From: Mobiluncus sp034180645
GTDB taxonomy: Bacteria > Actinomycetota > Actinomycetes > Actinomycetales > Actinomycetaceae
NCBI RefSeq assembly: GCF_034180645.1
Contig: NZ_JAXFNY010000016.1
Coordinates: 1-64,000, forward strand
DNA length: 64,000 bases
Direction: 5' to 3'
Shown here: one piece after another, positions 1 through 7,146 of the stretch
How positions within the stretch are numbered: the stretch's first letter is position 1
Layout: the number at the start of each line of letters is the position of its first letter
The notes under the pieces: model-generated
Seen by the model: only the letters and a program-made list of their open reading frames with translations
Database searches by the model: none
Told to the model about the DNA's origin: nothing
Translations under genes and position numbers: made by a program

Positions 1-17
1 CCCCCCCCCCCCCCCCC
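1..17. repeat. Homopolymeric C tract at the window edge
   Basis: The first 17 bases are all C (G on the minus strand). The tract lies 12 bp past the stop codon of the response regulator. It touches the window edge, so its true length and whether it belongs to a neighbouring gene or promoter cannot be seen. It could also be a contig-end artefact. Confidence 0.6.
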
Positions 18-28
18 GCCACACGTTA

Positions 29-724
29 TTAAAATGAACCATTCTCGAAGGATTTCACAACGAGGAGCGATCGGCTTTCGCAGTTGGTGCGGGCCAGAAT
101 CTGAGACACATAGTCTCGCACCGTGTTTTCTTTGAGACCGAGCTTCTTGGCAATCGCCTTATTCGACAACCCTTCAATCAAAAGCTGATAGACCTTTCGG
201 AGTTGTTTCGGAAGACCATTTACTGACTGAATAAAGGTTTCGTCATATACGGTCTGCAAAGGCTGGGCTCGCATAATATCCATCAATGCCTCCGCCGGAT
301 TCTGACTCAAAACGGACTCCCCGCGCGAAACACGCCGTAAATCTTGGACAATCTCCGTTATCGGCGTATCCTTAGTGATAAACCCGACAGCTCCAGCTTT
401 TATGGCTTCCATAACTGAAGGTCTCCGCCCGAAAGAGGTAAAGACCAAAACCTTAATCTCCGGGTGCTCACGCGCCAACCACGTGGTTGCCTCGATGCCA
501 TCGACTGTTGGCATGTCCACGTCCATCAGCACAACGTCAACAGTGTATTTATTCACCAGCTCCAATACCTCATGTCCATTCTTAGCGGTGGACACCACCT
601 CTATATCTTGAAATGCACTCAAAGTTTCGGGAATAAGGTTACGCACCAAATCATCGTCATCAGCCAAGAGCACACGCAAAGGTCGCCCTAAAGCATCCGA
701 GTTTGGTTTCAGTTCGTTTTCCAT
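29..724 (-). CDS. Two-component response regulator, NarL/LuxR type
   Basis: 231 aa. The receiver domain spans about residues 16-132, with the acidic cluster ADDDD near residue 21, the likely phospho-acceptor Asp in VVLMDVDMPTVDG (about residue 68) and the conserved Lys in FITKDTP. A C-terminal LuxR helix-turn-helix follows at about residues 168-225 (EGLSNKAIAKKLGLKENTV). It should act as a DNA-binding regulator phosphorylated by the histidine kinase encoded immediately upstream. The intergenic gap is 19 bp, so the two are almost certainly co-transcribed from the promoter before the small secreted peptide. The target genes cannot be told from the window. The assignment to the family is secure. 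Confidence 0.93.
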   Translation of the reverse strand: MENELKPNSDALGRPLRVLLADDDDLVRNLIPETLSAFQDIEVVSTAKNGHEVLELVNKYTVDVVLMDVDMPTVDGIEATTWLAREHPEIKVLVFTSFGRRPSVMEAIKAGAVGFITKDTPITEIVQDLRRVSRGESVLSQNPAEALMDIMRAQPLQTVYDETFIQSVNGLPKQLRKVYQLLIEGLSNKAIAKKLGLKENTVRDYVSQILARTNCESRSLLVVKSFENGSF

Positions 725-743
725 ACCTGTTTACCTCGTTTTC

Positions 744-1898
744 TTAGCTTCCTCGAAACTGAGAAGTACGCACTATCGGGATTAACGCCAAAATCATCCA
801 CAGTTTCCCATTTGATGAATAGTTCAGACGACCGCCCCGTTCCGACAACAATGCGGCAAGGTGTCCCAGTCCTTGCCTGGAACTCATTGTTTGGTTCACT
901 GCCACATTCTGGGAAACCTGGTTCGTGGAAACCACCTGTAAGGCTTCATCAGTAAAATCACCTTCGATCCGTGCAAAGGTACCTTTTTCAGCATATTTGA
1001 CGAGGTTGGTGGCAATTTCGCCGATAAAAATCTGGAGAATACCTAGTGATGTCTGGTCGAGAGTCTCTTCCACCTTATCTGGCAGTATGACCGTTAATTC
1101 TATGTCACAAGTTCCAGCCAATGAACGGGCATTTCCAACAGTTTCGCTCAGAGATATCACTTCACCGCTAGTAGATTCCCCTTTCTTAAGTCCGCCAATC
1201 ATCTCTCTAAGGTGCTTCATGGCCTGGCGTGACTCCGAAACAATCATCTCGATTTTTCGCTTGTTTTCGCTTTCATTGGAATTCAGAAGCCCATCACAAA
1301 GCATGACCACATGAGACAATTCCGCCACTGACTTGTCGTGTAAAGTGCTGGCAAGATTCTCACGTACCAATCCGATTGCACGTTCCTTGTCTCTTTGGGT
1401 TTCTTGAAGTTTCAGCCTAGCCTCTTCAACGGATTCCTCACGCGTTCTTAGAATCCACCCGATAAGAGCCGCAAAGAGAAGAGCAAACACATCGAAAGTT
1501 ATTACACTAAGGAAATTTACCTTGGGATTGTATCCAAATAAATCTGTGACAATAATTAAAAGACCACCGTTCACGGCAAGCCAATAATATTCTGTAAAAA
1601 CAAAGTAGCCAATGAGTAGATAGACAAAGAGAGACACAGCACCGACCGCCCAAGGAAGTGGAAGCATGGAGGCTATGCACTGGAAAACTATGAAGGTCAA
1701 TCCAAACAGTCCCGGCCGCCAGGCAGTTAGTACCAGCAAAATAATGCCTGCAACTTCAAGAACCCAAGTGTGCCAGGTGAACCATACCGAGCCTCCAAGA
1801 AAGTCCCCTAAATCCATGCCAAGTGCAGCAACTGCACAGAGCACCACAGAAATCGGCCACAGACCGAGTCTGGTAAGAAAGTTGCGTTTTAACGGCAC
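744..1898 (-). CDS. Sensor histidine kinase (NarL-partner type), membrane-bound
   Basis: 384 aa, GTG start. Residues 13-150 form five or six hydrophobic segments with very short loops, so sensing is probably within or at the membrane. A short linker is followed by the DHp motif ENLASTLHDKSVAEL, with the predicted phospho-acceptor His near residue 187. The N box is recognisable (GEIATNLVKYAEKG). The usual DxGxG G1 box is not visible; the equivalent place reads VVSTNQVSQN. A G2-like GLGHLAALLSERGG is present. Many actinobacterial kinases of this class have a degenerate G1 box, so activity is still likely. It pairs with the response regulator downstream. The upstream gene encodes a small secreted peptide, a possible ligand or target. 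Its start has no strong ribosome binding site, suggesting translational coupling. Confidence 0.88.
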   Translation of the reverse strand: MPLKRNFLTRLGLWPISVVLCAVAALGMDLGDFLGGSVWFTWHTWVLEVAGIILLVLTAWRPGLFGLTFIVFQCIASMLPLPWAVGAVSLFVYLLIGYFVFTEYYWLAVNGGLLIIVTDLFGYNPKVNFLSVITFDVFALLFAALIGWILRTREESVEEARLKLQETQRDKERAIGLVRENLASTLHDKSVAELSHVVMLCDGLLNSNESENKRKIEMIVSESRQAMKHLREMIGGLKKGESTSGEVISLSETVGNARSLAGTCDIELTVILPDKVEETLDQTSLGILQIFIGEIATNLVKYAEKGTFARIEGDFTDEALQVVSTNQVSQNVAVNQTMSSRQGLGHLAALLSERGGRLNYSSNGKLWMILALIPIVRTSQFRGS

Positions 1899-1921
1899 AC
1901 GGCAATTTTAGAGCATCATGC

Positions 1922-2116
1922 CTAGCATTTTCCTAGTATTTTGAGGTGCCAAGGGCATGGTTTGTACAACATCGTGGATTTGCCAACATAAATCGGCTGA
2001 CTCACTAGTGCATCATCCAGACCACGCAGATGTACACCAAATGGTGGCTCCGACATGGGCACCACCCCAAAAGTCAGAGCACTAGCAAAGGTAACAAGAG
2101 CAATTTTACTTAGCAC
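1922..2116 (-). CDS. Small secreted or membrane peptide upstream of the two-component system
   Basis: I do not recognise this family. Two earlier in-frame starts exist (TTG at 2134, ATG at 2131), but the sequence AAGGAG at 2123-2128 lies 6 nt before a GTG at 2116. The GTG is therefore chosen, giving 64 aa. The N-terminus LSKIALVTFASALTFG is a typical short signal peptide or single membrane segment. The rest, about 45 residues, contains two Cys (CPWHLKILGKC at the C-terminus) that could form a disulfide or a modified motif. The stop lies 23 bp before the kinase start, so peptide, kinase and regulator probably form one operon. It could be a secreted signal, an accessory sensor subunit or a degraded gene. 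Confidence 0.5.
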   Translation of the reverse strand: MLSKIALVTFASALTFGVVPMSEPPFGVHLRGLDDALVSQPIYVGKSTMLYKPCPWHLKILGKC

Positions 2117-2145
2117 GGCTTTCTCCTTCATCAATCAGTCTCAAT

Positions 2146-2159
2146 CCCACTAATGTGGG
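2146..2159. promoter_or_regulatory. Inverted repeat upstream of the secreted peptide
   Basis: CCCAC-TAAT-GTGGG is a perfect 5-bp inverted repeat with a 4-nt spacer. It lies 30 bp upstream of the GTG chosen for the small secreted peptide. It could be an operator for the neighbouring response regulator or a leader hairpin. No experimental support. Confidence 0.3.
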
Positions 2160-2349
2160 CTGGCAAACACGTTAGCGAATGAGGCAGCCTGAGAACACCC
2201 ACAAAAGTACGTGGTTAACCCCCAAGTTAAGTTCAAATAACATAGGCTGCAGTTACTTTTCGGGGACTAACTGAAGGATAAATATCATAAAAACCAAGGT
2301 GACTCGGAGGACGGTACTGTAACCCCCTACGATTAGCTCCCCGTTTCGT

Positions 2350-2496
2350 ATGTTTGCCCTGGTGTATTTCCCATCTCGTCGCAAAAAAGCCGCGGGGAAA
2401 TATATTGAGCTGATTTATGACCCTCTGACAATGGCTTCGACGATAATCCTAACAGGCACATTCACTGTTGGAGTCTGGAAAAACATCAAAAAATGA
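2350..2496 (+). CDS. Possible 48-aa basic, partly hydrophobic peptide
   Basis: This is the only plausible coding stretch in the 550-bp gap between the secreted peptide and the AbiEi-like gene. The ATG frame runs 48 codons to TGA. The peptide starts MFALVYFPSRRKKAAG, has a hydrophobic stretch (about residues 28-43) and ends KNIKK. It is divergent from the two-component operon. No clear Shine-Dalgarno sequence precedes the ATG, and I know of no matching family. It is reported as a candidate only. The rest of 2117-2667 shows no gene apart from the short repeats listed separately. Confidence 0.25.
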   Translation: MFALVYFPSRRKKAAGKYIELIYDPLTMASTIILTGTFTVGVWKNIKK

Positions 2497-2572
2497 AACG
2501 TTTCTGCCACAGTTACAAAAGCTCGTCCGCCTAGGATAAAAACGCGCCGGCCCAAGCTAGCCACACACCTTT

Positions 2573-2602
2573 CCTGGTCAATCAGACCGTATTCCAGCGC
2601 CT
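2573..2602 (-). pseudogene. Relic of a clpP 3' end
   Basis: These 30 bases match positions 3535-3564, inside the 3' end of clpP2, at 28 of 30 positions and in the same orientation. On the minus strand they would encode ALEYGLIDQ, the conserved ClpP C-terminal segment. No reading frame continues on either side, so this is a fragment. Short weaker matches further along (ATCCCG, TGCATTT) hint that a longer clpP copy has decayed here. The fragment and the real clpP2 3' end bracket the AbiEi-like gene as direct repeats. Confidence 0.6.
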
Positions 2603-2642
2603 TTCTATGAATCCCGTCTACAGAATACTAATATGCATTTTA

Positions 2643-2657
2643 TTACCTTTATGGTAA
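2643..2657. promoter_or_regulatory. Inverted repeat just before the AbiEi-like gene
   Basis: TTACC-TTTAT-GGTAA is a perfect 5-bp inverted repeat with a 5-nt spacer, in AT-rich DNA 10 bp before the ATG at 2668. AbiEi-type antitoxins repress their own promoters by binding inverted repeats. By analogy this is a candidate autoregulatory operator; the link is inferred. Confidence 0.35.
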
Positions 2658-2667
2658 GTTTTTATAT

Positions 2668-3333
2668 ATGAACAGGAATCGGGGGCCTATAACTAAACCG
2701 CGTCGAGGTGGTTTACCAACCGCAATCGCACAGGCTCCTTTGCGCACGGTTCGCCCCGCACAGCTAAGCGCGATATACGCAAACCCCAGCAAGGAACTAC
2801 TGCGACTGTATCGCCAGAAACTTGTGTATCGCTTGGGTTGCGGAGCCTATATCGGCATACCTGACGCACAAGTTGGAATCGCATGGCAACCTAGTACCGT
2901 TGAGGCTGCAATGGCTTATGCCGCCAGTGTATTCGGTGAAGACGTTCCTATACTGGCTGGTATCGGTGCCGCGCGCTGGTGGGGGTTGATTCCTCGCGAA
3001 ATGGGAATCTGCCCAATTCTTGTGCCGCGTCAACACCGCAATGTGACGCTCACGGGCGGGATTCACGTATGTTTTTCTATCAGCCGTTATCATCTCCAGG
3101 ATACTGAACTCGTTACCTGCCAGCTGGGTCAATTTCGGGCGCAAACTCGGGAACAAACCTTGCTGGATTTGGTATCACGCCCCGAATGGGGGCAGGCTCC
3201 CTCCGAAGCCATCAACCCCGCCAAGGCACTCCTAGGACAGGTGAACACCCAGAAAGTCGCAAAATTAGCCAGAAAACAACAGCTCCAGTCCACCTGGGAT
3301 CAGTTCTTTGAAAACTACAACGAAAAGGGGTGA
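2668..3333 (+). CDS. AbiEi-like antitoxin / transcriptional regulator, without a visible toxin partner
   Basis: 221 aa. Residues about 30-70 resemble the N-terminal winged helix of AbiEi proteins (LLRLYRQKLVYRLGCGAYIG). Residues 75-200 fit the C-terminal AbiEi domain, with a small-residue-rich core around AGIGAARWWGLIP and a conserved-looking QTLLDLVSRPEW segment. In type IV systems AbiEi neutralises the nucleotidyltransferase toxin AbiEii and represses the operon. Here no AbiEii gene follows; the next gene is convergent clpP2. It may be an orphan regulator or a remnant. No Shine-Dalgarno is evident before the ATG and the upstream DNA is AT-rich. The clpP-derived direct repeat on its left side suggests acquisition. 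The family call is moderately sure, its function is not. Confidence 0.6.
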   Translation: MNRNRGPITKPRRGGLPTAIAQAPLRTVRPAQLSAIYANPSKELLRLYRQKLVYRLGCGAYIGIPDAQVGIAWQPSTVEAAMAYAASVFGEDVPILAGIGAARWWGLIPREMGICPILVPRQHRNVTLTGGIHVCFSISRYHLQDTELVTCQLGQFRAQTREQTLLDLVSRPEWGQAPSEAINPAKALLGQVNTQKVAKLARKQQLQSTWDQFFENYNEKG

Positions 3334-3451
3334 GAAGATTGGCTGCCAGATTCCCCGCACCGCGCTTCTGAACAGTGGTCATCTAGAGGCACAGCCTCAG
3401 TCCAACCAATCCCAACCAAACCTAACCAAGGCTAAACACAGCCAAAAAATC

Positions 3452-3486
3452 ACGTGGCTCCACGCTATCAAAGCGTGAAGCCACGT
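3452..3486 (-). terminator. Rho-independent terminator of the clpP1-clpP2 operon
   Basis: A 14-bp stem (one mismatch) with a 7-nt loop: positions 3452-3465 pair with 3473-3486. On the minus strand the stem is followed by GATTTTTTGG, a run of six T. It starts 17 bp past the clpP2 stop and fits a classical terminator. On the plus strand it may also stop reading from the AbiEi-like gene, but the T run there is short. Confidence 0.8.
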
Positions 3487-3502
3487 TTCTGGCAAGTCAC
3501 AA

Positions 3503-4210
3503 TTAGCTCGAGCTGCCTTTTCGCGGCTCCAACACCTGGTCAATCAGACCATACTCCAGCGCCTGGGGAGCCGTGAGAATCTTATCCCGGTCAATGTCCT
3601 CGTGCATTTGCTCCACGCTGCGGTTGGAATGCTTCGACAGCGTTTCCTCCAGCCAGGCCCGCATCCGGTCAATTTCCTCAGCAATAATCGCCAAATCGGT
3701 GGCCTGACCCTGAGCGCCCTGAATGGCCGGCTGGTGAATCAGTACCCGCGCGTTGGGCAGCGCCAGACGCTTGCCCGGAGCACCCCCCGCCAGCAGCACC
3801 GCCGCCGCGGAGGCCGCCTGACCCAAGCAAACCGTCTGAATCTCGGGCTTGATGTATTGCATCGTGTCATAAATCGCCGTCATCGCGGTAAAAGACCCGC
3901 CCGGAGAGTTGATGTACATGGTAATGAGCGAATCGGGATCCTGGCTTTCCAGCACCAGCAACTGCGCCATCACGTCATCGGCGGAAGCGTCGTCGACCTG
4001 GTTACCCAGGAACACAATCCGATCCTCAAACAGTTTCGCATAAGGGTCCTGGCGCTTGTAGCCGTAAGCCGTGCGTTCCTCGAAGGTCGGCAGGATATAG
4101 CGCGCGCTGGGCAACGCCGGAGCCGCCCCCGCGGGGACAGACGCATTCGCGGGCGAAACCGCAGCAAACCCTGCCCCGGACATGCCTAAATCACCTTGAT
4201 AATGCCTCAT
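3503..4210 (-). CDS. clpP2: ATP-dependent Clp protease proteolytic subunit, second copy
   Basis: 235 aa. It is a serine peptidase of the ClpP family, and the catalytic triad is complete: Ser in GQAASAAAVLLAGG, His in LIHQP and Asp in the DRDK region. The N-terminus carries about 30 residues ahead of the family core (the core begins near PTFEERT), so a downstream start such as the internal Met 10 is possible. The ATG at 4210 overlaps the clpP1 stop as TAATG and is preceded by GGGGGAG, which supports it. In actinobacteria ClpP1 and ClpP2 form a mixed tetradecamer that degrades proteins delivered by ClpX or ClpC. It is translationally coupled to clpP1 and followed by a strong terminator. Confidence 0.96.
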   Translation of the reverse strand: MRHYQGDLGMSGAGFAAVSPANASVPAGAAPALPSARYILPTFEERTAYGYKRQDPYAKLFEDRIVFLGNQVDDASADDVMAQLLVLESQDPDSLITMYINSPGGSFTAMTAIYDTMQYIKPEIQTVCLGQAASAAAVLLAGGAPGKRLALPNARVLIHQPAIQGAQGQATDLAIIAEEIDRMRAWLEETLSKHSNRSVEQMHEDIDRDKILTAPQALEYGLIDQVLEPRKGSSS

Positions 4211-4818
4211 TACTCCCCCTTCTTCGAGCTCTGCACCGCGGCCGCGTTCTCTACCACCGCGTCAATAAAGCCGTATTCCAAGGCTTCCTGAGCGGTAAAC
4301 CAGTGGTCACGATCCGCGTCCCTGGTGATTTCTTCCAGCGTGTGACCGGTGCGCTCGGCGGTAATCTGAGCGAGTTCCTGCTTCATCGCCAGAATCAAAT
4401 CCGCATTAATCCGCACTTCGGAGGCGGTTCCTTGGACACCGCCAAGAGGCTGGTGCATGAGGATGCGGGCGTGCGGAGTCGCGAAACGCTTGCCTTTCGT
4501 CCCGGCCGTCAACAGAAACTGCCCCATCGAGGCCGCCATTCCCATCGCCACGGTCACCACGTCAGGTTTCACGTACTGCATGGTGTCATAGATAGCCATG
4601 CCCGCGGTGACGGAGCCGCCGGGTGAATTGATATAGAGGTAGATGTCAGAATCCGGGTCCTCGGCCGCCAACAGCAGCATCTGGGCGCAAATCGCATTGG
4701 CATTTTCCTGGCTGACCTCATCGCCCAGCCAAATGATGCGCTCTTTGAGTAAGCGCTTGTAAATAAACCCACCCGTGGGTACATCGGGCGTTTCTTCGTC
4801 GCGATTAACTACGGTCAC
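4210..4818 (-). CDS. clpP1: ATP-dependent Clp protease proteolytic subunit, first copy
   Basis: 202 aa, the usual ClpP length. GTG start at 4818 with AGGAGG 4 bp upstream. The triad is visible: Ser in GMAASMGQFLL, His in LMHQP and Asp in the DADRD region. It is the first gene of the clpP1-clpP2 operon and forms hetero-oligomers with ClpP2 in the cytoplasm. A candidate ClgR box lies about 70 bp upstream and the clgR gene itself is 6 kb away. The trigger factor gene lies upstream on the same strand, separated by a large hairpin, so the clp operon probably has its own promoter. Confidence 0.96.
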   Translation of the reverse strand: MTVVNRDEETPDVPTGGFIYKRLLKERIIWLGDEVSQENANAICAQMLLLAAEDPDSDIYLYINSPGGSVTAGMAIYDTMQYVKPDVVTVAMGMAASMGQFLLTAGTKGKRFATPHARILMHQPLGGVQGTASEVRINADLILAMKQELAQITAERTGHTLEEITRDADRDHWFTAQEALEYGFIDAVVENAAAVQSSKKGE

Positions 4819-4886
4819 GTTTCCTCCTCGCTTGGTTCACTTAACCCTAACGGAAAACCGTGCGTCCTTCGCGCTTCATTCCCCCT

Positions 4887-4904
4887 GTTTCGCTATGGGC
4901 TAAT
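4887..4904. promoter_or_regulatory. Candidate ClgR-binding site upstream of clpP1
   Basis: On the minus strand the core AGCCCATAGCG (4891-4901) matches the actinobacterial ClgR consensus core CGCYNANRGCG, as I remember it, with one mismatch in the first base. A/T-rich flanks lie on both sides, as expected. The site is about 70 bp before the clpP1 start, a suitable activator position. Confidence 0.42.
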
Positions 4905-5020
4905 CCCGATTCTGCTCAAACGCGTCCCCTAGCGGTGTCGGTCGGTTTCTTTCGTATTTTTTCACAAGTCTCCCCCGGCGGATTTTCCCTCACCTCGCCC
5001 GTGCGGGGGTGTCAGTTGAT

Positions 5021-5064
5021 AGCGCAAGGCGGGTTCCGGTCAGTACCGAAACCCGCCTTGCGCT
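5021..5064. terminator. Long hairpin between tig and clpP1
   Basis: Two 20-nt arms (5021-5040 and 5045-5064) pair with a single mismatch around a 4-nt loop. It begins 7 bp after the tig stop codon. No T run follows on the minus strand, so it is not a classical terminator. It may act as a 3'-end stabiliser or a factor-assisted terminator separating tig from clpP1. Confidence 0.55.
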
Positions 5065-5070
5065 CAAGAG

Positions 5071-6459
5071 TTACTCGTCTGCGGTGTCCTGTTTTGCCGG
5101 AGCCTTCTTGGCTGGGGCTTTCTTGGCCGCTGCTTTCTTTGCCGGAGCCTTCTTTGCCGGCTTTTCCTCAGAGTCCTCGTATTCTGCCGACTCCTCGCCG
5201 ATGAATTCCTTCAGGTCCACAACCTTGCCGTTCGTGTCCTTGACCTCGACCTCTCCGAGGGCCGAGGCGATGGACTTGTTACGAGCGATTTCTTGGATAA
5301 ATGCCGGAATCCGGTTGTTCTGTTCCGCGTTTTGCAGCAGCATGGAGGGGTCCATGCCGTAAGCCTGCGCGGTCTGGAGTACAAACTCCAACAGTTCCTG
5401 CTGAGACACGTTCATCTTGCGTTCTTCGGCCAAAGCGTCCAGGATAATCTGTACTTTCAGATCCTGCTCGACAGCTTCCTGAGCTTTCTGTTTATCTTCC
5501 TCGCTGGCGTCCTCGCCAATCTGCGCCGCGACAGCCTCATCCAACACCCCTTGCGGCAACGGGAATTCCAGCTCATCGCGCAGCTTTTCGACCAGCTTGT
5601 CGCGAGCCGACATAGCCTGTCCGGCGCGAGCCTGACGATCCACGTTTTCCGCAAGTTCCTGCTTCAGTTCATCGATGGTGTCGTGTTCGGAAACCATCAT
5701 GGCGAACTCATCGTCGGCTTCCGGCAAGACCTGTTCCTTCACGGAATCCACGGTGACGGTAACCTGAGCGGTCTCTCCCCCGTGCGGCCCAGACTTCAGT
5801 TGAGTTTCAAATGTCTTAGTTGCTCCGGCTTTCAAACCCTTCAAAGCCTCATCCAGGCCCTCGACTAAACCACCGGCACCAACGTGATAGGAGGTCTGGT
5901 TCAGGGAATCGACCTCTTTGCCGTCAATCTCGCTCTTAAGGTCCAGGGTGACGAAGTCGTCCTGCTTAACGGCGCGCTCCACGGTTTTCAGAGTCGCGAA
6001 GCGACGACGCAGGTTATCCAACTCGGTGTCCAGGGCTTTCGGGTCGTCTTTAATCGCGTCTACTTCCAAGCTGAGCTTTGAAAAGTCCGGCAGCTTGACC
6101 TCGGGACGCACTTCCACTTCCACCGTAAACTTCAAATCGCCGCCGGCTTCGCCCTCAATGTTGGGGGTATCGGTCACGTCCACGTCAGGCTGACCCATCG
6201 GAGCAATCTTATGTTCCTGCACAGCCTGGCCGTAGTATTCCGGCAGCGCGTGATTGACCGCGTCCTCAATGACCGCGCCGCGGCCGATGTAGGATTCCAG
6301 CACGCGAGCCGGGACGTGTCCGCGGCGGAAACCGGGAATGTTGACCTGTTTGGCGTATTCCTTGAAAACCTTGTCCATCTCGGGCTTGAATTCCTCGTAG
6401 GGAACCTCGATTGCCAACTTGACCTTTGTGGGGTTGAGGTTTTCAACAGTGCTCTTCAC
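5071..6459 (-). CDS. tig: Trigger factor, ribosome-bound chaperone and prolyl isomerase
   Basis: 462 aa. The N-terminal ribosome-binding domain (about 1-115) contains the signature-like GFRRGHVPARVLE. It is followed by the FKBP-type PPIase domain (about 155-245, from KQDDFVTLDLKSEIDG) and a helical C-terminal chaperone domain to about residue 430. The last 30 residues are a Lys/Ala/Pro-rich tail of KKAPA-type repeats, common in actinobacterial trigger factors. GTG start at 6459 with GGAGACAAA directly before it. It binds nascent chains at the ribosomal exit tunnel. Its position upstream of clpP1-clpP2 is the widely conserved tig-clpP order. Confidence 0.97.
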   Translation of the reverse strand: MKSTVENLNPTKVKLAIEVPYEEFKPEMDKVFKEYAKQVNIPGFRRGHVPARVLESYIGRGAVIEDAVNHALPEYYGQAVQEHKIAPMGQPDVDVTDTPNIEGEAGGDLKFTVEVEVRPEVKLPDFSKLSLEVDAIKDDPKALDTELDNLRRRFATLKTVERAVKQDDFVTLDLKSEIDGKEVDSLNQTSYHVGAGGLVEGLDEALKGLKAGATKTFETQLKSGPHGGETAQVTVTVDSVKEQVLPEADDEFAMMVSEHDTIDELKQELAENVDRQARAGQAMSARDKLVEKLRDELEFPLPQGVLDEAVAAQIGEDASEEDKQKAQEAVEQDLKVQIILDALAEERKMNVSQQELLEFVLQTAQAYGMDPSMLLQNAEQNNRIPAFIQEIARNKSIASALGEVEVKDTNGKVVDLKEFIGEESAEYEDSEEKPAKKAPAKKAAAKKAPAKKAPAKQDTADE

Positions 6460-6601
6460 TTTGTCTCCAAAATCGTTTGTTCTTGCGGTCTGCCGGCCAG
6501 TCCGGTCCGCTTGGTTTTCATAAGCCCCTAAATCTTACGACATTAGCCCCTTTTTCTGAAACTTAGGGCCGGTACGGGCGAGGATTTAATAGAGGCGGAT
6601 T

Positions 6602-7057
6602 TCAGCGGTTCGTGCCGCGCGCCATGAGGCTGATTCCCAACCAATCGGGGCTCACGTGAGAGGAGGACATAACCCGCAGACCAGCGGTTTTCGCGGCCTC
6701 CTCGACGAACTGAGTATCCACCGAGTTTGGCTTACCGGACACGGGAGTCATGACCCAAATCAGCCCGCCATCGTCGAGGTTTCCAGAGGCGTCAACTAAT
6801 AAATCCGCCAAATCATCGACTTCGCCATCTTCGGCGCGCCACCAAATTAGCGCCCCGTCAGAGACATCCCCGTAATCTTCATCGACCAGTTCGTTTCCGA
6901 GGAAGTCCTCGATGGCGCGACGTAGTGTCTCATCGACGTCATCGTCATAATAAAATTCTTGGACAATCGATCCCTTTTTGAAACCAAGACCAGGCTGAGA
7001 TTTGTTTGCGCGATCCTTTTGAGATTGTTCCGCGTGGGCGGAAGCATTGTTCGTCAT
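6602..7057 (-). CDS. DUF3052 family protein
   Basis: 151 aa from the ATG at 7057; an earlier in-frame start at 7222 would add 55 residues with no family resemblance. It matches the actinobacterial DUF3052 family: after a polar N-terminus comes LGFKKGSIVQEFYYDDDVDE, then an acidic centre and GGLIWVMTPVSGKPN, ending SSHVSPDWLGISLM. It is a small soluble cytoplasmic protein of unknown function. It is the last member of a run of minus-strand genes and its neighbour upstream is DUF3145. The Shine-Dalgarno sequence is weak. Confidence 0.8.
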   Translation of the reverse strand: MTNNASAHAEQSQKDRANKSQPGLGFKKGSIVQEFYYDDDVDETLRRAIEDFLGNELVDEDYGDVSDGALIWWRAEDGEVDDLADLLVDASGNLDDGGLIWVMTPVSGKPNSVDTQFVEEAAKTAGLRVMSSSHVSPDWLGISLMARGTNR

Positions 7058-7146
7058 AGTTTCAGGATATATGAAACCGAGCCTCCGTGGGGAATTTACA
7101 CCGAATTTTCCCCGCACTGGCAACGTTAGCAACCCTGAGAAAGGGC

